Of a DNA stretch of 64,000 bases, positions 23,616 through 35,400 are shown piece after piece. Source of the stretch: Phascolomyces articulosus. Lineage: Eukaryota; Mucoromycota; Mucoromycetes; Mucorales; Lichtheimiaceae. The translations under genes were made by a program, and so were the position numbers. The DNA is taken from assembly GCA_025677815.1 (NCBI GenBank), contig JAIXMP010000002.1, positions 2,076,512-2,140,511 of the forward strand, written 5' to 3'. Below the pieces are notes generated by a model. It was not told where the DNA came from. It searched no databases and saw nothing but the letters and a program-made list of their open reading frames with translations. Numbering within the stretch: position 1 is the first letter of the stretch; every line of letters begins with the position of its first letter.

Positions 23616-24690
23616 TTATATATATATATATATATCAACCACATTCTTTTCAATTTTTCCTTCTTTTGCCACTTCACAATTAGCTAGACCATATATTTTA
23701 ATGATATTATTATTTTTTTCATTGTTAATAGATCCAAGGACTGCGTGTAAATCCACCTTAAATGTACCACGTTCCTCGTTTCCTTGAAGACACGCTACCG
23801 CCTTTTGCATCCCCGTTTTTTGCAGACCCCACTTTTTTCAAAGAAAACCGCCCAGAAAATATAGTAAATCGTATTCGGATTTTGCGTATCCTCACTTTTT
23901 GCAGGTTTTTTTTGAGAAAAAGCGCAACTGCAAAAAGTTGGGGGGGGGGTCTACAGTATACTTCTTTGATTGTATTATCCACAATCATTTCATAATTTAT
24001 TATATAATGTTGCTTGATATAAAAAGATGCCCATGTTCTATATATATACCTCTCTTACAATATGTTCCAATACTTCTGAAACCTCATTGACAACAGGAAA
24101 AGATTCCAACCGTCCCTTGTTTTTTGAAACGTATCGATCCCAACGACGTTTACTTATTTCCTCTACAAATTCATCATATTCATGAGCAATATTGATAATA
24201 GAGTTCATGGAAAGACTATATATATAATGGTCAAAATGATGATATTGGAAGATAAGAAGTCTGATTTTTATATGTAATTCTATTCATGACAAAAAAAAAG
24301 ACTTACAAAGGGAGCAGTGATATACATTGGAAGAACTTGCAATATATATTCCCAAGTACAACACATTACTAACTACAAAACAGAATCATGCCTTAGAAGC
24401 AATCAAAGCTTCACACTTGTTTTTTTGTCCTTGTTTACTCACTCTCTTAACTTTTTACTTCCATCACGATTTCTTTTTTTTTTTTTTGAAAGGTTTATGG
24501 TTGTTTCACCAGAAGTAGTAGCTAATGATTCTAATTCTCCAGTGACCAATTCAAGTTCTCTTCTTCTTTTTAAACTTAAAACAATTTGAAGTATCTTTTC
24601 TTCTGTATATCGAGCTTCAATTAAATCATTGAGCTGATTGTCTGACGTAAATATAAAAAAAACTTTGGTGTCAAAAACGCGAATCAAATA
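23616..24690 (-). pseudogene. Decayed spliced gene, minus strand, unrecognised
   Basis: Several protein-like pieces follow each other on the minus strand. One runs from about 24645 to 24530 (DLIEARYTEEKILQIVLSLK, then LELVTGELESLATT). A second is at about 24216-24048 (IINIAHEYDEFVEEISKRRW ... NEVSEVLEHIVRE), bounded by TATATAG and GTATATA splice-like signals. A third is at about 23810-23635 (ACLQGNEERGTFKVDLHAVL ...). Between the first two, a stretch near 24400-24300 is open but broken by stops and an A12 run. A ~140-bp inverted-repeat element lies between the second and third pieces. The function is not recognised. The pieces are compatible with one former gene inactivated by small lesions and an insertion, but this joining is inference. 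Confidence 0.4.
23810..23950. mobile_element. Small inverted-repeat (MITE-like) element
   Basis: The left end (23810-23840) is TCCCCGTTTTTTGCAG followed by ACCCCACTTTTTTC. The right end, reverse-complemented from 23950, is ACCCCCCCCCCAACTTTTTGCAG followed by TTGCGCTTTTTC. Both ends thus show a C-run, T5-6GCAG, a short GC-containing spacer and a CTTTTTC. A further CTTTTTGCAG lies inside at 23895-23904. The element has no coding capacity. A related end (ACCCCCGCTTTTTGCAGTC) sits at 46676-46694. A target-site duplication is not clear: TA lies just outside both ends (23796-23797 and 23952-23953), which would fit a Tc1/mariner-mobilised element. Confidence 0.45.
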
Positions 24691-25920
24691 TTTATAGTAG
24701 TTTCATAGAGTGAACATAGAGAGCGTACATTATTATGGGTTCAGAGCAATTCTTTTTCACAATGTGTGTAAATGTATTTGATCAGAATGTATTTGTATAA
24801 AAGAAAACAATCGTAAAACGCAAAGAGTATTTTTCATGCAAAAGCTGTTTTTTTTTTTTTTTTGCTAAGATAAAAAAGAAATTTGGTAGAATTGATCAAC
24901 CTGTTGCTTTGCTTGGAACACATAGTGTTTTCTCAATATATTAAAAACCAAGAATGCTAGTATATCGATGAGTCAATCAGAATAATATTTAAACTGTTCT
25001 TCTTTTTAGTATTCTGTCAAGCACTGGGAGAAAAATATAGTAACGGTTAAAAGCGTCGCATAGTAATAAAGATTGATGGGAAAAATGAACTTATAAATGG
25101 TTGGTACTAGATCATATCATTCATATGATGAGAAGTCAATAATACATTAAGCAGGAAAATGTTCCAATATTATAGGAAGGTCACCAGATAATGATGATAC
25201 GGGAATTCTGACATTTGCGACATAACAGATTAAGTTTTCTTTAAACGAATACGTATAAAGTTATAATATAAACATCAAAGATTTTGGTTGAGCAAACAGA
25301 ACTGGCCTTTCTAGTCCCATCCATCCCATGTGGCCATCGTTTATTTCATCATCATCACCAGCATCCTAAACAAGATACGTATGAAGTTTAAATAAACATC
25401 AAAGTCCCATGAAACAAAATTTATATCTATTATTATCTGTTTCGATCACACCAATCTAAATAATATCTGACCTTCAACAGTGTTGTCTATCGTTCTTTTT
25501 TAGATGGCGTAAATTACTTTTAAAATAACCACCATTGTCATTGTGAACAAAAAAAAAGTTATTATAAATTCAACTGCTTTTTTTTTTCTATTACAAAATG
25601 ATTATGTTGTTTGCTCCTATAATAAAAGCCGGAAAACACACCATCTGAAATCCATACTTTGGTTCCGATAAAGCTGTTATTGTTATTTCATCATTTGGTA
25701 CATAGAGTTGCGGACAAAAATGTGTGACAAAATTTTGCTTGAGAAAAGTCTCTCTTAACAAAATTCAAGCATAATGTAAAATGTGATTTATGAGATATAA
25801 TTTTTAAACTCGTCAGAACGCGTACATTCGAGTGGTACCTTTTTCGTAATATGCCAACACCACAAAATTTAACACTCTAAAAGCCAATTAAGTAATTATC
25901 ACTGGATCACTTTAAAGCTA
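24691..25920. other. Intergenic, no gene seen
   Basis: AT-rich DNA with homopolymers (T17 near 24848). No ORF of convincing length was found. A T-run/A-run pair at about 25547-25588 is the only notable feature. Confidence 0.4.
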
Positions 25921-26232
25921 GTTCATCACACATTACAAGAGGAAATTACATCTGGAAGATATAGTACAACTCTCGGAGCTCACAAGCTACATGCCAAGTT
26001 CACTGGTGTTTCAGAAACGACGACAGGCAAAGTCATTCAGTTATACAATGACGATAAAGACGTCGAAATGACATCAATACTTGGTCGCCCTTAATTGACT
26101 TTTACAAAGGAACAATGCCATCTCATTCGAGATTTCATTGGTGAACGCAACCCAAAAGGTAAACCAACTTTTGCAAAACACAATTTGCTCCAGATTACCA
26201 TGACTATCATGGCAATTTTAATGTAGAGATCT
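25921..26232 (+). pseudogene. Possible Tc1-like transposase N-terminal fragment
   Basis: One plus-strand frame stays open across 25921-26232 apart from one TAA (26092-26094) and the end stop. It encodes about 100 residues shaped like a paired helix-turn-helix domain: a first helical half (EEITSGRYSTTLGAHKLHA ... TTGKVIQLYNDD), a linker ILGRP, then a second half (LTFTKEQCHLIRDFIGERNP ... PTFAKHNLL). The GRP linker between two HTH halves is typical of Tc1/Pogo-like transposases. The in-frame TAA falls right after GRP. No DDE catalytic domain follows, so this is a truncated relic. The assignment rests on pattern recall only. Confidence 0.4.
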
Positions 26233-26284
26233 TAAAAAATCTTTTATTGGCAACAATATCAGAGTAGTACACAAGGTAGACAAA

Positions 26285-27460
26285 GTGGATATCTATGTAG
26301 GCAAAATTCGACTTCAAGTAATATTTGATATTGGATTTGATTTTTACAATTCTTCAAGCACTACTCCTCTAACTGGTTTATGGCATGCTACTGGGCCTGG
26401 TTCTTCTTTTGGTGGTCATACCGAATTCCTCAAAAAGTTTTTGGGGGAAAATCCCATTTTTCCTTCAAACTTCCGGTTAGATCAGTTTGCAAACTTCAAG
26501 ACAATCTCTGGTTTCCAATATACTACTACCAATGCTTCAAGAAGCATTATTCCTGGTCTTGTTAAGCTTGTAGTATATAATAAAATCAAGCAGCCATTTT
26601 ATAACCGTTATAATACCAATTTCCGGTTTGGCAAGGATCTTAATGTGGATTCTTTATTTAAAAATAATTCTACTTATGCAAGGTATAAGGTAATATTTTT
26701 TTACTTCTTTTTAAATTATATTTTTTTTAATTTATTTTATTTTTTATATAATAGTCCTTTGTCAAATCTACCTGTAATCTCTTGGAGTCTCAACCTTATG
26801 GTACTAGGTTGGAAATTCGCTGTACGGCTGACCAAGTAATAGCCAATCTGGCTGACATTGAAGAATTAGTAGGGTAAATATTAATTATAATTTTTTTAAA
26901 GTAATAAACTTTTTCTAATAATATTTAATTTTTTTAGGGAATGTGCTGCATTCATTTACTGGGAAGAAACAAAGATCATAGCATCATTTTGGAAGCTGTA
27001 TCAAGATACAATTGATGCAACAGCTGCCCAATTTTTATTAAATCAAGGAAATTCACTTTATTTACCAAATAGATTAAGTGTCTTTCCTATTTTGGCTTTC
27101 CTTGGATCCTCTTTATTCTCCAGGCCACCATCTCATTATATGTGGAAAAATACCCAAGAATTAATATCATCATCGGCTTGCCTTACCTCTGGCTTGATCT
27201 TATTACCTGACTGATGGGGCTCTTTCACAACTGGTGACCTCTATATAACACGTCCATTTTCCATGGATTATTTGCGTACTGTTTTTCGTCCAACTGTATG
27301 GGTTAAAATTGAGGAAAAGTTTAGGGGATTACATTCCTTTTTATCATTACTCAATCAACCCATATACCGAATCTCTGGTTCACCTTCTGGTCCCTTGGTT
27401 GCTCCAAATACTACTTATTACCTGGTCTTAATAGTAGTTCAAGTGATGATTTTACATTAA
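26285..27460 (+). pseudogene. Spliced lineage-specific gene with one premature stop
   Basis: Three segments join in phase: about 26285-26689, 26755-26873 and 26938-27458, with two small introns (65 and 64 nt) that keep GTAATA/GTAAAT and TAG ends. No ATG opens the first segment, and an in-frame TGA (27212-27214) breaks the last one, after which the frame stays open for about 80 codons. The product would be about 345 residues, with patches such as LEIRCTADQVIANLADIEEL and FPILAFLGSSLFSRPPSHYM. I do not recognise it. Intact introns with a single stop and a missing start suggest recent decay of a multi-copy family member; a chance read-through is unlikely given three in-phase segments. Confidence 0.5.
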
Positions 27461-28289
27461 AAAGAATTATAATTGACATTAGTCAATATTCTTTCTCCAG
27501 CACTGTTATTATTACTGAATTAGTAGAAAAACTTGCTTCGGTGGATTGAAGTGGTTATAAAATTTTCTTTAAAAGATTAAAATGGTAATTTCAGGGGCCA
27601 ATTCGTCAAGTTAAAAACTTTCTTTCTCACAAATAATCATTTTGCCACACCCTCGAAATTAGTATGTATTAGATATTATATTTATCATAACCAAAGAAGT
27701 GCCCATTTATTAACTGAATCAATAAAGTTATTATATCTTTAGGAAAATAAGTCACAACTACATCAGGTTTTAATCAAGCATCTTTTTTTTTATTTTCAAT
27801 AGAACTTATTCAAACGTATATTACTGAAGCCGATCAGCCAAGTTTGTCTTATTTCGTTGAAGTGAATTATGATTTTATTATGAATAACACTCCCGAAAAT
27901 GTTTCTTTTGCAGCCTACTGGCCTTATTGCCCTTAAGAAAATGCGAGGGCTTTGAAAAAAAAAACTTTAGTACTCTTCTATATTCCCACAATACTGTTTT
28001 TTTTGGATGGTGTATTTGGCACTTACGCATCAGGGAAAAGACACAAAAGTCAACTGGAAGATCATACAAGATAAAGCCGAAGGTAACTTTTTTTCATGAG
28101 TTGTAATTTTTGTTCAGTTATTAACAATCATTATATAGAAGTCGGAATATGTGCTATCCCTTTCGATTCTTTTTAAAAGACAGGAGCACTCTTCCCTCTT
28201 CATTGACTTGTCCCAGTGATAATTTCTCTTCATCAACGGTATCTGACAACAAGACATCAAACGCTTCTTCTACAACCTGTAATGGTTCG
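27461..28289. other. Decayed DNA, no intact gene
   Basis: Short frames on both strands only. A minus-strand frame at 28154-28354 (66 codons) looks protein-like. It overlaps the start of the duplicated block at 28290, where the partner copy does not keep that frame open, so it is treated as unproven. Confidence 0.35.
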
Positions 28290-29480
28290 CGTTCTTCAAT
28301 AAGTCTTTTCAATAAATAATTGAAATAAAGTGATTTTGCTATATCTATTATCATTGAAATGCATGTTTACTCATTATTATTACTGTTATACCACAGAGCT
28401 CAAAAGAGGATCGTGCGAAATGACCAAGGAGATGCTATATGAATATAAGCAAGCGTTTGAACAGTCAGACGATAAATACAAATGGGATCTTGGTGCTGGT
28501 GTCTACGTAGAAAATTTAATGTATCAATTTGGGGCAGCTTGTAGTCATGAACAGTAAGTATATTCCTGTTTTCCATACCTATAGACTTGGATATGGGGTA
28601 GGGAGAGTTTCTTACTGATTGGGATAATATAACGTTTATAGTTATGCCATTCGTTTATTCTTGATTCAGAAGATCCTGTTTATGAAACAGTATTTACTGA
28701 AGCACAACTAGAGATAATCAGAGATATACCCAATGGCTCTTTGGAAAACTGCAACATAGGTTGTAAAAACTTAATCGACACCATCACCGAAGGTATCAAC
28801 GGTTTTAAAAACGAAAGAAAAGCGACAACATCAACATACTTGCCATCTTTTAAGGATAAAGAAGATTTGATTGATCATGTTTTTAATACAATTACAGACA
28901 AAAAAACGAAGAATCCAGGAACAAATGACAATGAATATTGGATCCAAAAGACCATACTAGAATACATTGATATGTTACGATGGAAGATTCTAGTATGGGT
29001 AAAAAAACGGATCAGAGATGGATTTTGTTGGTTGCGTGTGGGTTGAATTAAATAAAGTGTTCGACGATTGCAACTAAACGGTAATTTTCTTTACTCTTCT
29101 TTCAAAACGTGTCAAGAGATCTCTCATTAGTATATTTATTCATTCTACATTCAATATATGCTTAGGGACAATTCGTCCGTATCTATTGATTTTATTGATA
29201 ACAAAGATCGAGGAGTAGCAGGATCAGCTCATCTTTTCCAAGATACCCACTATCTGCCCTGACCTTGTGCTCTTTAGAGATGGTGTTGAATACAGTGTTG
29301 GAGAAGGTGGCAAAGTTGACGACAACTAGCAAAAGAGAAATCGTGGAAGCTGGTTTACACTACCTGAAGATAATGAAAAAGCATGCTACTCCACACTGGA
29401 TCCAAATGCAATAATGATAAAGGTGTATACTGATCGTTACGTACGATATCCTCGTGCCAGTTTAATAAGGTATCATGTTA
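28290..29480 (+). pseudogene. Decayed Mucorales-type gene, tandem copy A
   Basis: Protein-like plus-strand segments lie in order. At about 28400-28555: ELKRGSCEMTKEMLYEYKQA ... YVENLMYQFGAACSHE, ending in GTAAGT. At 28641-29046, after a TTTATAG: SFILDSEDPVYETVFTEAQL ... then ENCNIGCKNLIDTITEGI. At about 29160-29450: SIDFIDNKDRG ... FRDGVEYSVGEGGKVDDN. The first splice pair shifts the frame, and stops interrupt the third segment, so this is not functional. From memory, the DGxEYxxGExGK block resembles the C-terminal region of an uncharacterised family that is highly expanded in Mucorales. Its function is unknown. Confidence 0.5.
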
Positions 29481-29824
29481 CATATAGATTGCTTTATTTA
29501 TGAAACTATATGATGTTGTTTACGTTTTAGGGCGTCGAGCTAAGAATGCAAGCATCAATATTTTAACCAAGTAAAAAAAAATGCTCGTGGAATGTGTATT
29601 GCCCTTGCTCAACACCAAAATTTGAAATTTCCACCTAAGCTTCAAATATTAATCTTAAAAAGTAAGAATGTACTTTTAATTGTGTTTACAGTACGTATCT
29701 ATGTGTAAGTATCTACACTTAATTCTATCATTGTTATTTTTCATCTTAATGATAGATAATAATTTACAGTAATCTTCAAAATGATAAGGGACCTACTGTT
29801 CCATTTTCTTCATTTCACAAGGGC

Positions 29825-31000
29825 TACATGTTCATCAATAAGTCTTTTTAATATATAATTTAAATAGAGTGCATTTAGTATTAATTATTATTATTATGCT
29901 TCAGAGCTCAAAAGAAGACTCTTGTGAAATGTGTGTAAAATATAAAAGGTATTAACAAAATAGAAAAATAAAGACGATATAAGAATACGTTGAGACTGTT
30001 ATGAGATTTATTTTAATAAAAATAATGATGATCCAATTATCTAATAAAACTGAGGTCCTTTTATACTTTTCAATGAAGTGTTTATTTCTAATTATTTATT
30101 TATTGTCGGGTACGTGTTTATATGAGTCCATAGAGATGAGGATTGGTATTTGTTATTGTTAACTTACGCCTTCTGCTAAGAGGGCGTTTATTTATTTCTT
30201 ATTTTCTTATTGCTGAACATTATACCTTATTCGGTATACCGTTCCGATTTTCTATATTCTTCATGAGCTTGGGAGAACTTCTCGCTGATTGAGATAGTAT
30301 AATATTTATAGTTCATGTTATTTTTATTCTTAATTCCGATGATACTGATATACTGCTTTCAAAGCAGTGTGTACTTATCAATAATTGGAAATGGTAAAAG
30401 CTGCGCCTAATAATGCACTGGAGTACTGCAATCAAGGCTGCAACAATTAGTCTTATACTTTTACTGAGAAGGCAATTTCAAGAAAGAAAGGAAAACAAGA
30501 TCGATCTCATTATCATCATAAGCACCGTACCGACCATCCATAAAAGATTATGAAGACCTAAGTAGTTGGTCAGGTTTTTGAAAAAGTCATTTTAATAAAA
30601 TATAACGAGTATTTTTTTAATCCAACAAACTACTACGATAATAATGAAACAACAACTATAGTTGAAGGAAAAAAGAGTCATTAAGCAAGGTAAAGTGTTT
30701 CCTTCTTAGTATTTCTTATTCACTCTATCTTAGATATATCCTTAGGGATTTATAATTCATCCGAATCCACCAATTTAACTAACAAAGGTCGAGTAGGTGA
30801 ACAGTCCATCAATCGTCCCATCCAAACTGTCATTTATTCGACTTGATCTCTTGCTGTTTCTTTATCTAACTGGCGACTGTGGAAACAGACAAGTAGAAGA
30901 AGTTGAAAAAAAAAGGTGTTGAGGCTGGGTGATATTCCCTGAAACTATGAAAAGGTTATATTGGGGACTCGGGAATGCCGGTTTTCGCTATTTCAGTAAC
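29825..31000 (+). pseudogene. Decayed tandem copy B of the preceding pseudogene
   Basis: Landmarks of copy A recur in the same order about 1.54-1.67 kb downstream. TCAATAAGTCTTTT is at 28296 and 29835; CAGAGCTCAAAAGA at 28394 and 29902; GGGAGA-TT-CT-CTGATT at 28601 and 30271; the GAAAACTGCAACATAGG / GAGTACTGCAATCAAGG pair at 28743 and 30411; CTTAGGGA at 29161 and 30741; CAAAG-TCGAG at 29203 and 30784. Copy B has more stops and gaps than copy A and no usable ORF. Confidence 0.55.
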
Positions 31001-32099
31001 GGTTCATCATGTTATATATAATAAACTTTATTCATCAATGTCATGTTACTTTTTACTGAAGCTCTTTATATCATTATCATTATAGTCTGGTTGGTTACTG
31101 ATATCGTTCCTCTCCCTTTATACATTATATAATGCAATCATACTATAGCAAGATCAAAAAAATACTTTCCAGTTGTATTTCCTGAGTGAGCACACCTTTT
31201 CATCCATAAAATCTGGTTTATTATTTTTAGCTAGAAACAAAAATATATACCTTGATAAAAAAAAAAGAATATTCGTGTAGTAGAAACAGTGACAGAGTTA
31301 GAGAGCTACAACTATCGTAAAGTAAAGCACTATTTTTTCAATACACCATAATCAGTAATCCGCAAAGTATTGTGGGCTCTTCGATTTCGATTGGTGCTTG
31401 ATGGGCCAAATTTCATTCATATACGTATGATACTGGTCATTACTAGTTTTTTTTGAGGGGAATAAATTTGACTATTAGGAGTAGGTATTATTCCAGAGAT
31501 CCATTCACAAATAGAACTCCATTTGGTCTCCTCTTCATCTTGAAGTTGGCTCTGAAAACGAAAAGTAAATATATATGCAAATTTAATATTGATCTCCTCA
31601 TGGGTATATAGTGGGTGGTTGATAATATATGCATACTTGATGTTTATTAAGGAATTCCTTTTTGCTCTTTTGCTTGTGATTCTTGGTTTTTTTTTCTTCC
31701 CTTTTCTTGTATTCTGTAAAAAATATAATGTACTAAAATTAATAACAAGAGTTTGTGCTGCTTATTATATTTTGATAGTTTTGAGTTATAAATATCTATA
31801 TATCTCAATAAACCTAGAAAAAGAGAACTCAATTATGTAAACAATATAAAAGGCAATCATTATGCTGGAGAATAAAATGTAGATAGGTGATATGGCACCA
31901 GTTTGGGAAATATAAAAGAGGATTTCCTACCACTTTACAATTACTAAATGTGAAGCTAAAGTATATCACGTAGTTGTAGTTGAAGGGAAAAGACTATGAT
32001 ATAAAAAGATTGGTATCCGTAGCTAAATACACTGACATCTGAGTGATGGTAATATTTATTATTATTAACTGATACTAGTAATATAATTATCCCTCAAGA

Positions 32100-32134
<35 letters not shown>

Positions 32135-32438
32135 ACGCCCTTTTGACTATGCATTTTACAGGTCTGATTTAATTTGTAATAGTATAGGTTTGTATAAATA
32201 TTAACAAAATCTGGGAAGAGAGAGTGTGAGTGATGTGTGTGTGTACTACCAACTAAACACCAAACTAAATTGTCGCAATTTTTCTTAGTGAACTTCTTTT
32301 TTTTTTGTCTCTTTTCTCTCCTTTTTTTTAACCTTTCATAAGTTCTTTCTTTTTTTAAACTTTTTTAATCGGTTCATATTAAATTGTTTTTTTTATAAAG
32401 CTACGCAACATTAGGTTAGCTAGTAGTTTTCTTTTGTC
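31001..32438. other. Spacer and promoter of the RalGAP gene
   Basis: No convincing gene was found; the 83-codon frame at 31589 is hydrophobic AT-rich read-through. A run of 31 A at about 32103-32133 may be the tail of a retroposed insert or a simple homopolymer. The ~200 bp before 32439 is T-rich, as expected for a fungal 5' leader. Confidence 0.4.
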
Positions 32439-35400
32439 ATGCGGAAGGCAAGCTCCGTAATGAAAAAGACGCTTATACCGGGAGGTGGAAGTTCTTCTGC
32501 TCTCGGTAAGACATCTATCCCCCATTCGACAGCGACAACGACAACGACGACCAATAGTAGTCAATGGAATGAACAACAGCAGCAAGGTATCTCTCATGCA
32601 ACCAATCGTAATAATAATAGTAATAATAATACTACTACTGCTGCTGCTACAGCAACAACGACCAGTGTTGCTGCTGTTGGTACTACGTTCACAACACCAG
32701 TAACCACAGGTGATGGCAATGAACAACAACGACGAGGTACTACAAAAGAGAATAGTAATATTGATCTTTTGGCATCTCAAGAATCGAACAATACAGCATT
32801 ATCAACAGGAAGTGCAGACCAATTAGGTGGAGATATTCCCATTTTACCTTCAACATCGACATTTTCACTTGCTGGTAAAGATGACAAGGGCGAAAAACTG
32901 AAAAAGAAGGCAAAAACATTTTTGGACGAACGTCAAAAGATCAAATCGAGAGCACAAAGTTTATGGAGTTATATTGGTAATACACCTTATTATGCTTTTT
33001 TTTCTCCCACCCCGTCGTTTTGAGGAAGGAGGAGTGCGAGAGTTCCTTATTTTATTTTATTTTTCTGTGATATCAGAATGACATTTGTGTGTGTGCGTGT
33101 TTTGGGATGCGAAAAATGTCTTGTGGATATATATTTATATATTTATACCAGTATGTAAAAGTTGATGTGCAGAAAAAGAAGGAAAAGGAACACTCATGAG
33201 ATAATTTTATGAAATATTTGGATTATATAAATAAATAATAGATGCAACAAATACATTCGATCAAGCGCGTTTCTTCCAGGAAAATGCAGAACAAGTATTT
33301 CATGTCGTTTATGAAACATGTATGCATCATATCGAAAAGATTAAGCGTAAGCGAAATGAGTTTTCTTTTTTACTTTTCAGAGTTTATGTGAGAGAGTGAA
33401 AGCAAGGAAGAATATTTTTCTATTCTTATTATTATGATGACAATAATTTATTCTTCTCTGTCTCTCTTCATATAGAGAAAAGCGAACGTCCACAATCATG
33501 GTCATCAAAAGAACTGGTCAATTTACAAAAGAATCTATTATTATTACGAAAGATATTTCTTTATGTGCCTGAACTTATGCGAAATGGATGGCAACGGAAG
33601 AATATTGGTAAGTTTCAATAATTTCCTCTCGAAAACGGGACAGTCTCTACGGATGATGTGAAATATGTAACATAGCATCAGATAAAAACATCAGAAACTA
33701 ATGGGGGGATGTTGATATATAAAGCAAAAATACTAGGATACATATTAGATCATGGCAACCATTTACGATTACGTGCATTGGGATTCCATTTATTATTATT
33801 ATGGTTAAATGATCAAGTTGTAGAATATCCTGAATGTATGGAGCTTTTCTCCAACGCTATATCTCTCGATTTATTTGTTCTCGACGAAATTCAACCTTTA
33901 GCAACAAGCCCAACAGCCTATCATACCTCCAATGACGCTTCCCATCCTCCAGAAGAAATTACAGCATCTAAATCACATACAACAGGTCTACATTTCGTAC
34001 GAAAATTAAGCGAACGACATGCTGAACGAGCTTTTGGGCATGCTTTAGAACGTGACGATCGAGTTAAAAAATCTAAATTTAAATTACATCAGACCCTAAT
34101 TCGTGGTATGTATTTCATATGTTTGGTGAGAAAAAAAAAGCTATAAAAAAGGGAAGGAGGAGGAAAAAAAGAGAAAGAGAGAAAGAGAACTCTATTCCTA
34201 ATGTCCAATTTTTTTTTAATTAGGTGATGATCAAGCTCCACTATACCCAAGTCCAACTCCACCTTCATACAACGACTCCATTGCATTATTTCATATTTTT
34301 CTTTCCAATCTTGTTCGCCTTGCTTATGTTGCTGCTGGATCTCCTCCACCTCCTGATGACTATGAATATCCTCCAGGTGATAATATAGAAGCAGATGATG
34401 GAATTGCCACAGGTGTTGGTATTGATGCAGCCACAGCAAGTGCCAAATTCCTCTTTCGTATCTTTCGAACATATTATGTGACCAAATTTACGCCTCAAGT
34501 TGCAAATTTATTGCAAATGGAAGGTGTACCAGCAGATGCCGCAGAAGGTAATAACTTTTTTATATTATATACATTTGAATATGAGAAAGAGAGAAAAAAG
34601 GAAGAGAGTTTTAATTGAACTGGGGTTGTAAATTAGATTATGGATTCCCAAAATGTCCACCTAGTATTTTACGAACATTATTACGATTTTTGATTGGCTA
34701 TTGTTTGGATAACAGTTATGGGGATTGGCCTCACATGCCAGCTATTACAACAGCATCATCACCAGCAACACCTATTCTCAAATCCATTGTCCTGTCATCC
34801 TACGAAACACGTGAAATGTTACACGAAGTTTTGCGTCAAGCTTTGGTGCTTCCATGCACCAATCCAGCGTATCGTGATATTACTCGGGGAGCAATACATA
34901 TGTTAGGTGTTTGGATTCTTGGAAATGAAGATGAGCGACCTTCCTTCCTTCGAAGAACTGGTAGTTGGACTGTAATTGCATCTTCAGTAACAGGTGGAGG
35001 AGGATATCCTGGAAGTGTGACACGATCCAGTAGTTTAGCTTCTGTCCCCACTACATCAAGTATTAACCCGACACAACCACAACCACCGCTACCTTCCTCT
35101 GATACCGTAAATATGATCAATAATAATAACGATAATAACAGTATTCAACAACAAGACGATGATTATAAGCATGCAGATGCCAATCGTTTCTTACGACGTT
35201 ATTTCCTCATGATTAAACTAATATTTGAAGATCATTGGCAACGATTCAAACAGGCTCCTGAATCAAATGCAAAGTCTGGTACAGAATGGGAAGGATTAAT
35301 TGCATTATATAAGGACGCAATCAATATCTATCGAGCCATTACTGTGAGTCGTGGAGGAATTGATATGGAATGGGAAAGTTGGTATGTTTTTTTCAAATTC

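Noticed and set aside
28154..28354. 66-codon minus-strand ORF in the pseudogene block
   Set aside because: It looks protein-like, but the tandem copy at 29830 does not keep the frame open and the plus-strand reading fits the rest of the duplicated block.
32379..32780. Minus-strand ORF opposite the RalGAP start
   Set aside because: Antisense of a Thr/Gln/Asn-rich exon; the Ser/Cys/Ile runs come from CAA/ACA repeats read backwards.
34089..34472. 127-codon minus-strand ORF within RalGAP
   Set aside because: Shadow of exons 4-5 and the intron between them; the plus-strand exons join in phase.
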